A DNA stretch of 64,000 nucleotides. Source: MFD01213-c1 sp963704405. Its GTDB lineage: Bacteria > Planctomycetota > Phycisphaerae > Tepidisphaerales > Tepidisphaeraceae. The translations under genes were made by a program, and so were the position numbers. Under the pieces are notes generated by a model that worked only from the letters and a program-made list of their open reading frames with translations, was not told the origin of the DNA and made no database searches. Below are positions 46,948-56,469 of this stretch, in pieces. The stretch is from assembly GCA_963704405.1 (NCBI GenBank), contig OY969903.1, positions 372,001 through 436,000 of the forward strand, written 5' to 3'. Position 1 is the stretch's first letter. Every line of letters begins with the position of its first letter.

Positions 46948-47511
46948 TTATTCCGATTTCCCCACCATCCCCGGCGCCGGCAGATGTTTCTCATCCGCCA
47001 TGATCTCCTGAATATATCCCTTAATCCGCTCATCATTCATCAATTGGCTCATCAGCACTCGCCGATACCCGGCGGCCCGCAGTTGTTCCTTGACTGCGTC
47101 CGTCCGCTCCTGCTTCAGCTTTTCATTCTGTGAATACAGCGCATCTTCCAGCGCCTCATTTTCCAGCAATAGAGCGTACATCGCATCCGCGCGTTTGCCG
47201 CCGGTGCTGAACAGGCCGCCAAATCCCGCGGCTTTCTTGCGGTATTCCTCGACGCGATTCACCAGCGCTTTATTTTCATCCGTCAGCTTCGCATGTTCAG
47301 CCTTCAGGTTCGTGAGTTCATGTTCATAAAGCTGTTTGAATCCCTTCTGCGCCGTGAACAGATCCTGCTCCTTGGCGGCGATCAATTTTGACGACGCCAC
47401 ATTGCTGAGCCATCGCCCGATCTGATACCCCACCGCCAGCAGCACAATTCCCGCGGCCACGTACACAATCAGTTCCAACGTTTCATTCTGAAAATGCGGC
47501 ATAAATATCAT
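46948..47511 (-). CDS. Membrane-anchored coiled-coil protein, unknown function
   Basis: A 187-residue protein with one N-terminal helix (LIVYVAAGIVLLAVGYQIGR) followed by a long charged coiled coil (LYEHELTNLKAEHAKLTDEN, KALVNRVEEYRKKAAGFG) and a C-terminal helical part ending in MADEKHLPAPGMVGKSE. No known domain. It starts one base after the stop of the antiporter gene on the same strand, so the two are likely cotranscribed. Repeat copy B ends about 60 bases beyond its stop. Confidence 0.6.
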   Translation of the reverse strand: MIFMPHFQNETLELIVYVAAGIVLLAVGYQIGRWLSNVASSKLIAAKEQDLFTAQKGFKQLYEHELTNLKAEHAKLTDENKALVNRVEEYRKKAAGFGGLFSTGGKRADAMYALLLENEALEDALYSQNEKLKQERTDAVKEQLRAAGYRRVLMSQLMNDERIKGYIQEIMADEKHLPAPGMVGKSE

Positions 47512-47512
47512 C

Positions 47513-48721
47513 CTAATCTGATATCGCCCCGGCGCGATCCGCCGAATTGGCTGAGATTGCTGTTTCGTTCAGCAGCTTCTTCACGACAATGATAAACACA
47601 CCCGTACACAGCAGGTTCAGCGCCAGCGACAGCACGGCCACCGTCAGCGTGTCCCCGCCAAATCCATACGAAAGACTCACGACCAGCACGCCCGCTCCCA
47701 CTTCCCCCCGCGGGAACATTCCCACCGCAAGAGCCAGTCGTTCCCGGAGGCTTGCGACGTTTCGGTAACACATCGCCGGGAACAACTTGCCGATATTGGA
47801 CAGGATCGTGATGACCATGACATGCACGGCGACGATCGTCCAGTGGCGACCGGCCGCCCCGGCGGATGATCCGAAGAAGATTCCCGGCATCGATAATCCC
47901 ACCAGCACCATGAAGCAGGCGGACACCACCGTCGACACATGCTGCTCGGTCGGCGTCTCTGGTCCCTCCTCGTGCCCCGCCCGCGCATCATCCACATGCG
48001 GGTCCGCCCCCATCGGCCGGGCGAGCACGCACCCCAGTGCAAACGCCGGCAGCAGCACCTCCAGATGAATCGGCATTGCAGGATCTATCTGGCGGCTGAC
48101 CACCAAAACCAATTCGCATCCGACCACAATCAATCCCGCATAACCCATCACAAACGGCCACGCGACCGGCAGCGATACGCGATGCAGAAACCGCCACGCC
48201 GCCCAGAGCAATGCAAGCATGACCATCGCGACAGCGAACAACTGCCACCGCGGCCCGATCAACATCATCTTGAGCGGAATGAGCAGCAGGATCGTGTGCA
48301 GATCATCAAAGATCGCCAGCACCCGCGCCTTGGCGAACAACCAGCTCGCCCCCAGCCCCGCCGCCGCCAGCATGGAAAAAAGAACACCCGCCGACGTCGG
48401 CGCGGCGAACAATCCCTGAAGCAGCGCCCCCTTCCACACCTGCGCTGCGCCCCACCCCGATCGCGGCGACATCACGATCACAAAATAGATCGCACAAAAT
48501 GCCCACGGCAGCATCGCCGCCGCCGCGGCCACAAAATAATCCCACACATATTTCCCCAGCCGACTCCGATCCAGTTCAAATTCATACCCCACATGGATCA
48601 TGATGAATGCCAGCGCGAACATCGTCGCCAGCGACACCACCCCCCGCGCCCCTTCCGGCAATACCTGCGACCCGGCGAGCCCCAACACCAGCAGCAGAGA
48701 ATAAAAAAGAACCTTCAACAT
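47513..48721 (-). CDS. CPA2-type cation/proton antiporter
   Basis: A 402-residue protein with about twelve helices. It resembles the sodium/hydrogen exchanger family: FALAFIMIHVGYEFELDRSR (the charged half-helix motif), LLQGLFAAPTSAGVLFSMLA, ARVLAIFDDLHTILLLIPLK with the conserved Asp pair near the transport site, and VVSACFMVLVGLSMPGIFFG. No RCK/TrkA-N domain is attached. It would exchange Na+ or K+ for protons in ion and pH homeostasis. Intact, with the small coiled-coil protein gene directly after it. Confidence 0.82.
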   Translation of the reverse strand: MLKVLFYSLLLVLGLAGSQVLPEGARGVVSLATMFALAFIMIHVGYEFELDRSRLGKYVWDYFVAAAAAMLPWAFCAIYFVIVMSPRSGWGAAQVWKGALLQGLFAAPTSAGVLFSMLAAAGLGASWLFAKARVLAIFDDLHTILLLIPLKMMLIGPRWQLFAVAMVMLALLWAAWRFLHRVSLPVAWPFVMGYAGLIVVGCELVLVVSRQIDPAMPIHLEVLLPAFALGCVLARPMGADPHVDDARAGHEEGPETPTEQHVSTVVSACFMVLVGLSMPGIFFGSSAGAAGRHWTIVAVHVMVITILSNIGKLFPAMCYRNVASLRERLALAVGMFPRGEVGAGVLVVSLSYGFGGDTLTVAVLSLALNLLCTGVFIIVVKKLLNETAISANSADRAGAISD

Positions 48722-48944
48722 CCCATCGCGCTCCGGCGAGCAGTATCTGCCGGCGCGCGCTGGTGTAAAGCGGAATGCGAAAGAAATAATGCGAAAGAAA
48801 TAAGGGTTCTTTTTTGACGCTTTCCTTCAACTATCGTCCCTATTTCCCCCATCTCCAACTCCGATAACCAGCCACCTGTGTCCCCCATCACTCTCCCTCA
48901 CTGAAATTCAGCAAACCACCGATACAGACTCCCAAAGGACATCC

Positions 48945-49666
48945 ATGAACCACTCGTCAAAAGTTTCCATTGCACCGGCTCTTGTCGTGTTGGTTGCGAC
49001 GCTATTTGTGAACCACGTCGCCTTCGCCGGTGAAGTTCATCTCAGCATCCCGGTCGCCGAGGACGCTTCGGTCAATTCCCTGAACCCTGACGGCAATCTC
49101 AACACCCTGACCACGCGCGGCGGGCTCTTTTCCGGTTCCGACAACTTCGGGTCCGACTACCAGTTCTATCTCAAATTCCACCTCCCCAAACCCGCCGCCG
49201 GCGAAGTGCTGAAAGCGGCCAACCTCATCGGAACCTACACCAATAAATACGACAACACCGACAGCCTGCACCAGCTCAGCTTTGTCGCGGACGATTCATG
49301 GTCGGAATCGACCATCACGTTTAACAATCGTCCGGCGGCGGTCCTGCCGACGGGAGCTATGTTCAATGCGTTCACGGCGAAAATTGGTGCGCCCAGACGT
49401 TTGATGTGACTGGCGTCACGCGCACGGAATTCACCGGCGACGGAATCCTGAGCCTGAACCTCACGACGATTGATGGCCGCCAGGGTGATTTGGAATTTTT
49501 TGCGTCGAAAGAATTTGATCCTTCGCTCGCGTTTCACTTGGATTTAACGTTATCAAATCAACCCCGTGCCGTCCCCTTGCCGCCGGCCGCCTGGACTGGC
49601 CTGATCTCGCTGGTTCTCCTGGCGTTCCTTCAGCGCCCGCTGATGCGCCTTCGGCAGGACCGCTGA
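48945..49666 (+). CDS. Secreted DNRLRE/CBM96-like protein with C-terminal anchor, frameshifted
   Basis: A signal peptide (APALVVLVATLFVNHVAFAG) precedes a beta-sandwich domain with LSIPVAEDASVNSLNPDGNL and DDSWSESTITFNNRPA, the pattern of DNRLRE/CBM96-type domains that bind polysaccharides. The first frame ends at 49409; from about 49395 the neighbouring frame continues QTFDVTGVTRTEFTGDGILS, so one extra base is likely. The C-terminus VPLPPAAWTGLISLVLLAFL then a basic end is a PEP-CTERM-like sorting anchor. AAGGACATCC precedes the ATG. Probably a surface protein. Confidence 0.72.
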
Positions 49667-49703
49667 TCAACCCCTCTTAAGATTTCTAATAAAACACGCC
49701 GTC

Positions 49704-49788
49704 AATTCACTACCGACACACGGAGAGCGCGGAGAAATTCACCAATAAATTTCCTTCTCCGTTCCCTCCGTATATCCATGAGTGAATT
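49704..49788. repeat. Imperfect palindrome between convergent genes
   Basis: The ends AATTCACT and AGTGAATT are inverted, and inside them CACACGGAGAGCGCGGAGAA faces TTCTCCGTTCCCTCCGT. The unit of 85 bases would fold into one long hairpin and lies between the convergent DNRLRE and STAS genes, so it may terminate both. A related half-unit occurs at 33600-33690. Confidence 0.55.
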
Positions 49789-49811
49789 CTGTCAGAAGTT
49801 TTTAGAGGCTC

Positions 49812-50171
49812 TTAGAACATCTTGAACGCCGCCCGAGGATCGGCGGCCAGTTTGAACAGGCTCGCGGTGCGCGAAACTTTCAGAACTTCTTCGATCTTCT
49901 CGGCGTGTGAGATGATCATCTGCCCCCCGAGTTCGTCCATCTTCTTTTGCAGCGCAATCAAAAGTCCCAACGCCGCGCTGCCGGCAAACTTGACGTATTT
50001 GCAATCGAAGACAAGCTTCCGCACACCCCGTTCAAGCAAAGCGTCGATCTCGGCGGACATGCGCTGGATTTCGACCATGCCGTCGAGGTTTGCGTTGCGA
50101 ACGCGGACGATCGTTACACCGTTCACTTCGCGCACGAGCATGTCCGCGGTTTCGTAATCCATGATCTTCAT
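49812..50171 (-). CDS. STAS-domain anti-sigma factor antagonist
   Basis: A 119-residue single STAS domain: REVNGVTIVRVRNANLDGMV, then the phosphorylation region KYVKFAGSAALGLLIALQKK in which a serine occupies the usual site of Ser phosphorylation by anti-sigma kinases, and GGQMIISHAEKIEEVLKV. Proteins of this type act in partner-switching control of alternative sigma factors. The partner kinase is not in the window. Start at 50171 has GGAC nearby; an in-frame ATG three codons later (50162) is possible. Confidence 0.8.
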   Translation of the reverse strand: MKIMDYETADMLVREVNGVTIVRVRNANLDGMVEIQRMSAEIDALLERGVRKLVFDCKYVKFAGSAALGLLIALQKKMDELGGQMIISHAEKIEEVLKVSRTASLFKLAADPRAAFKMF

Positions 50172-50280
50172 GTCCCAATTCGCGTTTGACGCCGGACAAA
50201 TCAATCGCCGCGATATGCGCTTCGCCTACCGTATCGGTCCGGCTGGGCGGTGTCTTTATAAGATCATTCCGAATCATCGA

Positions 50281-51164
50281 TTAAGTTGCTGCGCCAGGCG
50301 AAAACTTGAATCGCGATGCCCCATAGCAGAGCACAAATTCCGCAAACAGGACCAGCACAATCGCCGGCCCCGCAGGCAGGAAATGCCATCGAAGATTCAT
50401 CCCCACCCCCGCCGCCGCCCCGAAAATTGCAACAGCTACCGCCGCCATGAGCACCGTTTGCAATTTCTGGCTCAGGAGCAGGGCTGTGGCGCCGGGCAAT
50501 ATGAGCAGTGCTGTGACGAGTACGCTGCCGGCGATGCGTATTCCCAGAACGATGGTGATTGCGACGAGGATGATCAATAGATAATGCACCAACCCGGCAC
50601 GCACGCCGGATGCCTCGGCCATGATGGGGTCGAAGCAGTAATAGAGGATTTCCTTGGAGAGCATCGCCACGATCAGGATGATGGCCACGCTGAGCATGAC
50701 GGCGGCGATCGCATATTGCGCCGAGATCGTCCCCATCTGTCCGAGCAGAAACTCTTCAAACCCGACCGGGTCGGCGTGCCGCTGAGCGCGGTAGATGGCG
50801 CTCCCCATAAAACCCCACGCCAGCGACGCGACCATGAAAATGCCAATGGCGGCGTCGCTGTTCACCCGCTGGCGGAAACTGAGAAAGCCAATGCCGATGG
50901 CGGTGAGAATGCAAAAGATGATGACGCAGAGATACGGCATCCAGGGCTGATTAAAACCCGGGAAAAGAAGCGCGAGCACCCACGCCGTTCCCGCGCCGCC
51001 AAAACCGCTGTGGCTGATGCCTTCTCCAATGAACGCCCATCGGCGGGAAACCACTAACACGCTTAACACTGCGCAGCGCCGGCTAATGCGATGGCGGCGG
51101 GCAGGCCATAGCGCAAGGTCGAGCTGGTTAAAAGCTCGGCGAGGAACAGGGGAGGATTAGCCAC
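50281..51164 (-). CDS. ZnuB/MntB-type metal ABC transporter permease, frameshifted
   Basis: The main frame (from about 51069) shows helices RWAFIGEGISHSGFGGAGTA, PYLCVIIFCILTAIGIGFLS, GAIYRAQRHADPVGFEEFLL (the ABC-contact loop) and LLILPGATALLLSQKLQTVL, the pattern of the ABC-3 permeases for zinc or manganese. The expected first helix is upstream in another frame, starting GTG at 51164: VANPPLFLAELLTSSTLRYG. A one-base indel near 51075-51085 joins them. It follows the ATPase gene with a 42-base gap. About 294 residues joined. Confidence 0.85.
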
Positions 51165-51206
51165 AGATGAACCTTATATGAATTCGCGCACGCCCAAAGA
51201 AGGTCG

Positions 51207-52046
51207 TTATCTCCGTGCCTCTGTTTGAATCTGTGATTCAACTTTATTGGCGCCATGATCGCACGATTCATCCCCGCACCCTTTGTGTTCGCCGCCTACG
51301 CCCATGGCCTGCAGGTCACACGCGAACATGCGATAGACCAGGTCGGCGGGCAGCCGTTCGGGGACGTCATGGTAATGGAGCATCACGTTCAGGCAGGCGA
51401 TGCGATCGCTGATGGCCGTCACAGCGCGAAGATCATGGCTGACGATGATGACCGTCAATCCCAGCTCTTTTTTCAGGCCTTGCAGGAACTCGATGAACTG
51501 CTGTTGCCCGGAACGGTCAATTCCGGTGGTCGGCTCGTCCAGAAGAAGGATTTTGGGCTTGGGGGCCAGCGCGCGGGCAATAAAGACCCGTTGCAACTGG
51601 CCGCCCGACAAATGCCCGACAGGCGTGTCGGCCAGCTCGCCCATGCCTACCCGCTCAAGCAGGAAATCAACGAACTTAATATCATCGGGCGTGTATGGCC
51701 GCATCATTCCCGTCTTACCAGCGAGCCCAAGCTGGGCGACCTGGCGGACGCTCAGGGGAAATTTCTCCGCTTTACCGTGATTTTGCGGCAGATATCCAAT
51801 GATGTTGCCGCGCCGAACGGCCCGGATCGGCGGCAGGCCGTCAACGCTGATAGAGCCACGGGTTGGCTTGAGCAGACCGATGAGGAGCTTGACCAGGGTA
51901 GTTTTGCCGCCGCCATTAGGGCCGATGAGCCCGACGGTGCTGCCTTGTTCGATTTGCAGGTCTACATGCTTAAGGACGAGCTGGTCGCCATAGGCATAAT
52001 CAAGGCGGGAGATGTCAACGATGGCGTGGGGCATTCCACCGGGCAT
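51207..52046 (-). CDS. ZnuC/MntA-type metal ABC transporter ATPase
   Basis: A 279-residue ATPase with Walker A GLIGPNGGGKTTLVKLLIGL, signature HLSGGQLQRVFIARALA, Walker B KILLLDEPTTGID and H-loop VIIVSHDLRAVTA. The closest known family is the zinc/manganese importers. Its C-terminal 35 residues, FACDLQAMGVGGEHKGCGDE then SCDHGANKVES, hold Cys and His that could bind metal or serve as a sensor. No solute-binding protein gene is next to it. Start at 52046; a second ATG lies 12 bases in. Confidence 0.88.
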   Translation of the reverse strand: MPGGMPHAIVDISRLDYAYGDQLVLKHVDLQIEQGSTVGLIGPNGGGKTTLVKLLIGLLKPTRGSISVDGLPPIRAVRRGNIIGYLPQNHGKAEKFPLSVRQVAQLGLAGKTGMMRPYTPDDIKFVDFLLERVGMGELADTPVGHLSGGQLQRVFIARALAPKPKILLLDEPTTGIDRSGQQQFIEFLQGLKKELGLTVIIVSHDLRAVTAISDRIACLNVMLHYHDVPERLPADLVYRMFACDLQAMGVGGEHKGCGDESCDHGANKVESQIQTEARR

Positions 52047-52205
52047 TGTAACGGGTCATCGCACATTGGGCGCACCCAACGCTCGCGGCGAGGTAAAGAC
52101 CAGAACTTCTCGCAGAAAAAAAAGAAACCGAAACTATCGGTATGGAGCCAACCTTACTGTAAGCCGTAGCGCGAGCGCAAAACCCTACTTTTTACACATC
52201 TCACA

Positions 52206-52786
52206 AGATGTTCGTCGCTGACTTCGGGGCGGCGTTGAATATGGCGAAAGAGCAAGACGAAACGAAAGACAAAGACAAATCGCAGCCGCAGGGGCTGCTG
52301 CCCCCGCACCCCCGCTGGGATGGGAATTGAGACAAGAGGGAAGGTGTAAAAGGACCGCTGCGCGGGCGGTGAAGGTTAGCCGGAGGCGGAACCCTCGCCG
52401 TGCCGCTGGGTTCCGCCTCCAGCGTCCTTCACCTCCGTAGGCAAGGCACGCCCCCAGTTGCGCAGAGCAGATGTAAGCTACGAAGAAACTCGGTGGCGCA
52501 GCCGCGCCCAAAAGCCGTCAAGGAACTGCCCATGGCGCACATCGTCAATTTTTCGCTGCCCGCCGATTCATCACATCGCCCGCCATTTCATGGCACCACT
52601 CGTCCGTCACATTCGTTCGACTCCAATCGTCCGCAATCATCGGAAGTAGAAGGCCCTGCGTCCCGCCACCAAACCACCCGGATGCAACTGCCACAGGGGG
52701 CGTGCCCTGCCCAGGAGGTGGGGACGCTGGGGCGGAAACTAGCGGCACGGCGAGAGTAAGAACCGGTTCCGCCCCGGCTACAACTC
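52206..52786. repeat. Long inverted-arm dispersed repeat, copy D, right arm lost
   Basis: From AGATGTTCGTC and TTGAATATGG it follows copies A and B through the left arm (hairpin 52382-52394 pairs with 52408-52420) and centre to the right-arm hairpin, then stops at the IS3 element. Beyond the IS the right arm is missing, unlike copy B where both sides persist. An IS-linked deletion is likely. The rest of 52047-52205 holds no gene that I can see. Confidence 0.72.
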
Positions 52787-52853
52787 TGGACTTCCCCACG
52801 AATGGTGGGCGCTGTGGAGGGCAGGATAAGATGCCTGCCCCAAGGAGCAAATC

Positions 52854-53135
52854 ATGTCCAGAAGGAAGTTTACACGTGAGTTCAAGCTGTCGGCGGTTCA
52901 ACTGGTGAACGGGCAGGGCTATTCGATCGTCGATGCGGCCAAGAGCCTGGGAGTGGATCCCAGCAGCGTCCGGGGCTGGATCGAGAAGTTTTCGACCGAG
53001 CCGGGCATTGGGCCAAGCGGTGAAGGGGCGTTGGCGGCTGAGTTGCGTCAGCTGCGCAAGGAGAACGCGCGGCTGGTGATGGAGCGTGACATTTTAAAAA
53101 AAGCGGCGGCGTTCTTTGCAAAGGAGCAGATGTGA
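52854..53135 (+). CDS. IS3-family OrfA (helix-turn-helix)
   Basis: A 93-residue protein: MSRRKFTREFKLSAVQLVNG starts the DNA-binding domain, followed by VDAAKSLGVDPSSVRGWIEK and the leucine zipper ELRQLRKENARLVMERDILK. AAGGAG lies before the ATG. It ends in ATGTGA overlapping orfB, and a run of seven A (53096-53102) precedes the stop. The protein probably helps in binding the IS ends or limits transposition. Confidence 0.92.
   Translation: MSRRKFTREFKLSAVQLVNGQGYSIVDAAKSLGVDPSSVRGWIEKFSTEPGIGPSGEGALAAELRQLRKENARLVMERDILKKAAAFFAKEQM
53094..53103 (+). promoter_or_regulatory. Programmed -1 frameshift site of the IS3 element
   Basis: In orfA phase the codons TTA AAA AAA GCG give an A-AAA-AAA heptamer, a standard slippery sequence of IS3 elements, just before the orfA stop. 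Ribosomes slipping back one base would make the OrfAB transposase. Confidence 0.65.
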
Positions 53136-53992
53136 AGTTCGCTTTCATCCAAGACTCTTTGAGTGAGTATGCGGTGGAGGTCTGCTGCTGTGTGCTGGAA
53201 GTGAGCCGCTCGGGTTACTACGCCTGGCGGGATCGGCCGGCCAGCCCGCGAGCCCTTCGCCAGGAGCAACTGACTGAGAAGATCAAGACCGTGCATGAAC
53301 AGAACCGCCGGGTGTACGGCAGCCCGAGGGTCTGTCAGGCGCTGATCGCTCAGGGTGAAAAGGTGAGCGAGAACACCGTGGCCAAACTGATGAAGCAGCG
53401 GGACATCCGGGCCAAAAGCAAAAGGAAGTTCGTGCCAGCCACCACCGACAGCGCTCATGCCAACCCGGTGGCGGGTAACGTGCTGGACCGGCAGTTCACC
53501 GCTGACTTGCCCAATCAGAAATGGGCAGTGGATATTACATATATTCCCACTGATGAAGGCTGGCTGTATCTGGCGGGCGTGATCGACTTATGCAGCCGAT
53601 TGATCGTCGGCTGGTCGATGGCTGAGCATATGAAGACGGAGTTGGTGAGTGACGCGTTGAAGATGGCCCTGGCCCGGCGAAACCCCGCCGGCTCATTGAT
53701 CCATCACAGCGACCGGGGCGTTCAGTACAGCTGCGAGGATTACCTGCACCTGCTGGAATCGCATAACATGCAGCCGAGCATGAGCCGAAAGGGAGACTGC
53801 TGGGACAATGCGGCGATGGAGAGCTTCTGGGCCACGCTCAAGACCGAGCTGGTGCATCATGAGCACTACGCCACCCAAGAGCAGGCCCGAGCGTCGATCT
53901 TTGAGTACATCGAGGTGTTTTACAATCGCAAACGACTGTACAGTTCGTTAGGCTATCTCAGCCCCGAAGCGTTCGAGGCGAGCCTGAATTAG
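53132..53992 (+). CDS. IS3-family OrfB transposase
   Basis: A 286-residue DDE recombinase. The catalytic core reads NQKWAVDITYIPTDEGWLYL (first Asp), LIHHSDRGVQYSC (second Asp) and SMSRKGDCWDNAAMESFWAT with the Glu of the triad. The N-terminal HTH_21 region is RRVYGSPRVCQALIAQGEKV. The initial GTG overlaps the orfA stop by four bases; the true product is likely the OrfAB fusion. The reading frame is intact. Confidence 0.95.
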   Translation: MKFAFIQDSLSEYAVEVCCCVLEVSRSGYYAWRDRPASPRALRQEQLTEKIKTVHEQNRRVYGSPRVCQALIAQGEKVSENTVAKLMKQRDIRAKSKRKFVPATTDSAHANPVAGNVLDRQFTADLPNQKWAVDITYIPTDEGWLYLAGVIDLCSRLIVGWSMAEHMKTELVSDALKMALARRNPAGSLIHHSDRGVQYSCEDYLHLLESHNMQPSMSRKGDCWDNAAMESFWATLKTELVHHEHYATQEQARASIFEYIEVFYNRKRLYSSLGYLSPEAFEASLN

Positions 53993-54215
53993 TCATCCCG
54001 CAGCGCCCACCATTCGTGGGGAAGTCCACCTGAGCCCATACCCCCCGAGACAACCCCCGCCCCTACCACGACAAAAATGTCCACCTCCCCAAACCCACAC
54101 CCCCACAAATTTTTCGTTTCACCCCCTTTATGTTATGATCAGCCTCAACTGCAGTGGGTGCAGCCAGCCGATTTTGTGTCGATGCTAGATCAATAAACCT
54201 GATTTCAGCCCCGTG

Positions 54216-54243
54216 CTAGGACCACTAAGACTCCTAGGACCAC
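54216..54243. promoter_or_regulatory. Direct repeat upstream of the polysaccharide operon
   Basis: CTAGGACCAC occurs at 54216-54225 and again at 54234-54243, 18 bases apart centre to centre and so close to two helical turns, about 70 bases before the methyltransferase start. It could be a regulator site. The 54029-54309 spacer has no gene. Confidence 0.3.
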
Positions 54244-54309
54244 GATATCTCACCTTGCGCAAATTACCTGCGCAGTGAGCATTGGCTGAAATTCCAGAAC
54301 GGGAGAATT

Positions 54310-55047
54310 GTGAGCAGCGCGATCAATATCGATGAAGCCAACTCTTCTGAAGGGCCTGACAGCTCTAATAGGCCTGACAGCCCAAAGATCGCCGCGACTG
54401 CCAAAAAACAGTCCCGCCTTTGGCTCCTTCCCCGCGAAGCGCTCCTGAAGACCGGGGATGTCGATCATGCCGACTGGAATTACCGCCCCTTGGTTGGCCT
54501 TATTCAGCGGCTGCGGTTCAAGCTCATCCAGTCCCTCCTAATCGGGCGGCATTATCGGCGCTTGCTGGAAGTAGGATATGGCAGCGGCGTTTTCCTTCCC
54601 GAACTTTCCCGGCACTGCGATCAGCTCTTTGGCATTGATCCGCATCCCGAACACGAAAAAGTTGAAACAGTTCTTCGCGATCATTCAGTAACAGCTCGGC
54701 TGGCTTCCGGATCGGCCGAGGCGATGCCTTATGAAAATGGGTTTTTTGATTGCATTGTGATTGTCAGCGCGCTGGAATTTATTCCTGACCTGGAACGAGC
54801 CGCAATTGAAATGCGGCGAATTCTTTCGCCAGGCGGCGTGCTGATTTTCGTAACCCCCGGCGAATCACCCCTCCTGGATATGGGACTCAAACTCCTGACC
54901 GGCGCAAGCCCCAAAAATGACTTCGGAGATCGCCGACAGCGCATCCTCCCGACGCTGCTCCGCCATTTTAAGCTCCAAAAACGCCTCGACCGCCCCAGGC
55001 TGATCCATCGCCTCGTTCGCTTGTATACCGCGATGAGAATGTCTTAG
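54310..55047 (+). CDS. SAM-dependent methyltransferase
   Basis: A 245-residue class I methyltransferase. Motif I is RRLLEVGYGSGVFLPELSRH, motif II QLFGIDPHPEHEKV, and motif IV region FFDCIVIVSALEFIPDLER. The C-terminal part has FVTPGESPLLDMGLKLLTGA. It is the first gene of a co-directional polysaccharide cluster, so it may methylate a sugar or a polyprenyl-linked intermediate. GTG start at 54310. GGGAG precedes the start. The acceptor is not known. Confidence 0.8.
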   Translation: MSSAINIDEANSSEGPDSSNRPDSPKIAATAKKQSRLWLLPREALLKTGDVDHADWNYRPLVGLIQRLRFKLIQSLLIGRHYRRLLEVGYGSGVFLPELSRHCDQLFGIDPHPEHEKVETVLRDHSVTARLASGSAEAMPYENGFFDCIVIVSALEFIPDLERAAIEMRRILSPGGVLIFVTPGESPLLDMGLKLLTGASPKNDFGDRRQRILPTLLRHFKLQKRLDRPRLIHRLVRLYTAMRMS

Positions 55048-55291
55048 TTGCCGCAAGTTTTGGAAATAGATTTGGTTGCCAGGGCAACCGTGTCTTCCGC
55101 CACCCATAAGACGCCCGGCATTCTTACTTGCCTCGGCTGTGCAGGATTGCGGACGCCCGCCGGTACTCACGCGTTATTGGCCGTGCCAATGAATCAAAAA
55201 CCTTCAGTGAGGCAACGAATCAGCCGATTCGCACGATGGGATGCGGAATCCCTTTGTTGTCGCCTTTCCGCGAGTCGCTATGGAGATCCAG

Positions 55292-56465
55292 ATGTGCGCT
55301 GACGCCGGCAGGGCCCCGGGCCCGCGGAAAATCCTCACCCTTTTCGGCACGCGGCCGGAAGTGATCAAGCTTGCGCCGGTCATCCGCGCGCTTGAAGCGC
55401 AGCCGGAATTGTTCATCACGATCAACGTTTCTTCGTCCCAGCACACAGACCTGCTTCATCCGCTGATCGCCGCATTTGGATTGCGGCTCGATCACGATCT
55501 CAAAGTCATGCAGGCCAGCCAGACCCTGAACAGCCTTGCTTCGCGCGTGCTGACCTCACTGGATCCAATCCTGGCCGAAGAAAAGCCCGACCTCGTCCTG
55601 GTGCAGGGAGACACCACCACCGCGCTCACCGGCGCAATCGCGGCGTTTTATCGAAATATTCCAGTGGGTCATATCGAAGCCGGCCTCCGCAGCGGTGACT
55701 CCGCCAGCCCCTTCCCCGAAGAGATGAATCGCCGCCTGATCTCCCAGATCGCGGCCTACCACTTCGCCGCCACCCCAAACAACTGTGCGACGCTGCTGCA
55801 GGAAGGCGTCTCGGCTGATCGCGTCTTTGTCACCGGCAACCCGGTGGTGGATGCGCTTCAGGAAATGGTGGACCGGGCAGTGCCCTCGGCTTCCACAATC
55901 GAGCTGCTGAACAGGACTCAGGCGCACAAGCGCATCTTGCTGACAACACATCGCCGCGAAAGCTTCGGCGAGCGGATGTCGGAAAACCTGAAAGTGTTGA
56001 AATCATTTGTCGCGGCGCATGAAGAGATCTGCCTGATTTTTCCTGTCCATCCCAATCCATCCGTCAGCGGGCCGGCCAAGGCGATCCTGGGCGGATGCGA
56101 TCGCATTCATCTTGTGCCGCCTCTGGAATATGAGCAGTTTGTCGCCGTGATGTCGCAGGCGTGGCTGATTGTTTCAGATTCCGGCGGGGTCCAGGAAGAA
56201 GCGCCGACCCTGGGCAAACCCCTCCTGATTTTGCGGGAAAACACAGAGCGGCCCGAAGCGGTTGAATCGGGATGCGCAGCTCGTGGGCTGGCCGCAGCGC
56301 CTCGCGGAACTGCTTGATGAATCATTGACCCCGGGCAGTTGGACCCGGCGCGTCGCGACGGTCAGCAACCCCTTCGGTGACGGCCACGCCGCCCGGCGCA
56401 TTGTCAGCGCGATCGCCGGGCAGTTTGGAATCCATGCCCGGCCACGGGAGCCGGTGCTCTCCTGA
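55292..56465 (+). CDS. UDP-N-acetylglucosamine 2-epimerase-like (WecB/WbpI type), frameshifted
   Basis: The non-hydrolysing UDP-HexNAc 2-epimerase fold is clear: ILTLFGTRPEVIKLAPVIRA, VLVQGDTTTALTGAIAAFYR, GHIEAGLRSGDSASPFPEEM, VTGNPVVDALQEMV and SDSGGVQEEAPTLGKPLLIL. The frame from 55241 ends at 56317, but from about 56272 the neighbouring frame continues DAQLVGWPQRLAELLDESLT then NPFGDGHAARRIVSAIAGQF, the family C-terminus. One base has been lost or gained near ERPEAVESG. GGAG lies six bases before the ATG at 55292. It makes the manno-configured amino sugar, probably together with the DegT, Gfo/Idh and acetyltransferase genes downstream. Confidence 0.85.
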
Positions 56466-56469
56466 TTAC

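Larger units (their letters stand above)
52787..54028 (+). mobile_element. IS3-family insertion sequence, complete
   Basis: A 1242-base element with perfect 28-base terminal inverted repeats (52787-52814 and 54001-54028). It encodes overlapping orfA and orfB with a -1 frameshift signal. I find no 3-5 base target duplication: the left flank ends ACTC and the right flank starts CCTG, consistent with a deletion on one side after insertion. Confidence 0.93.
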
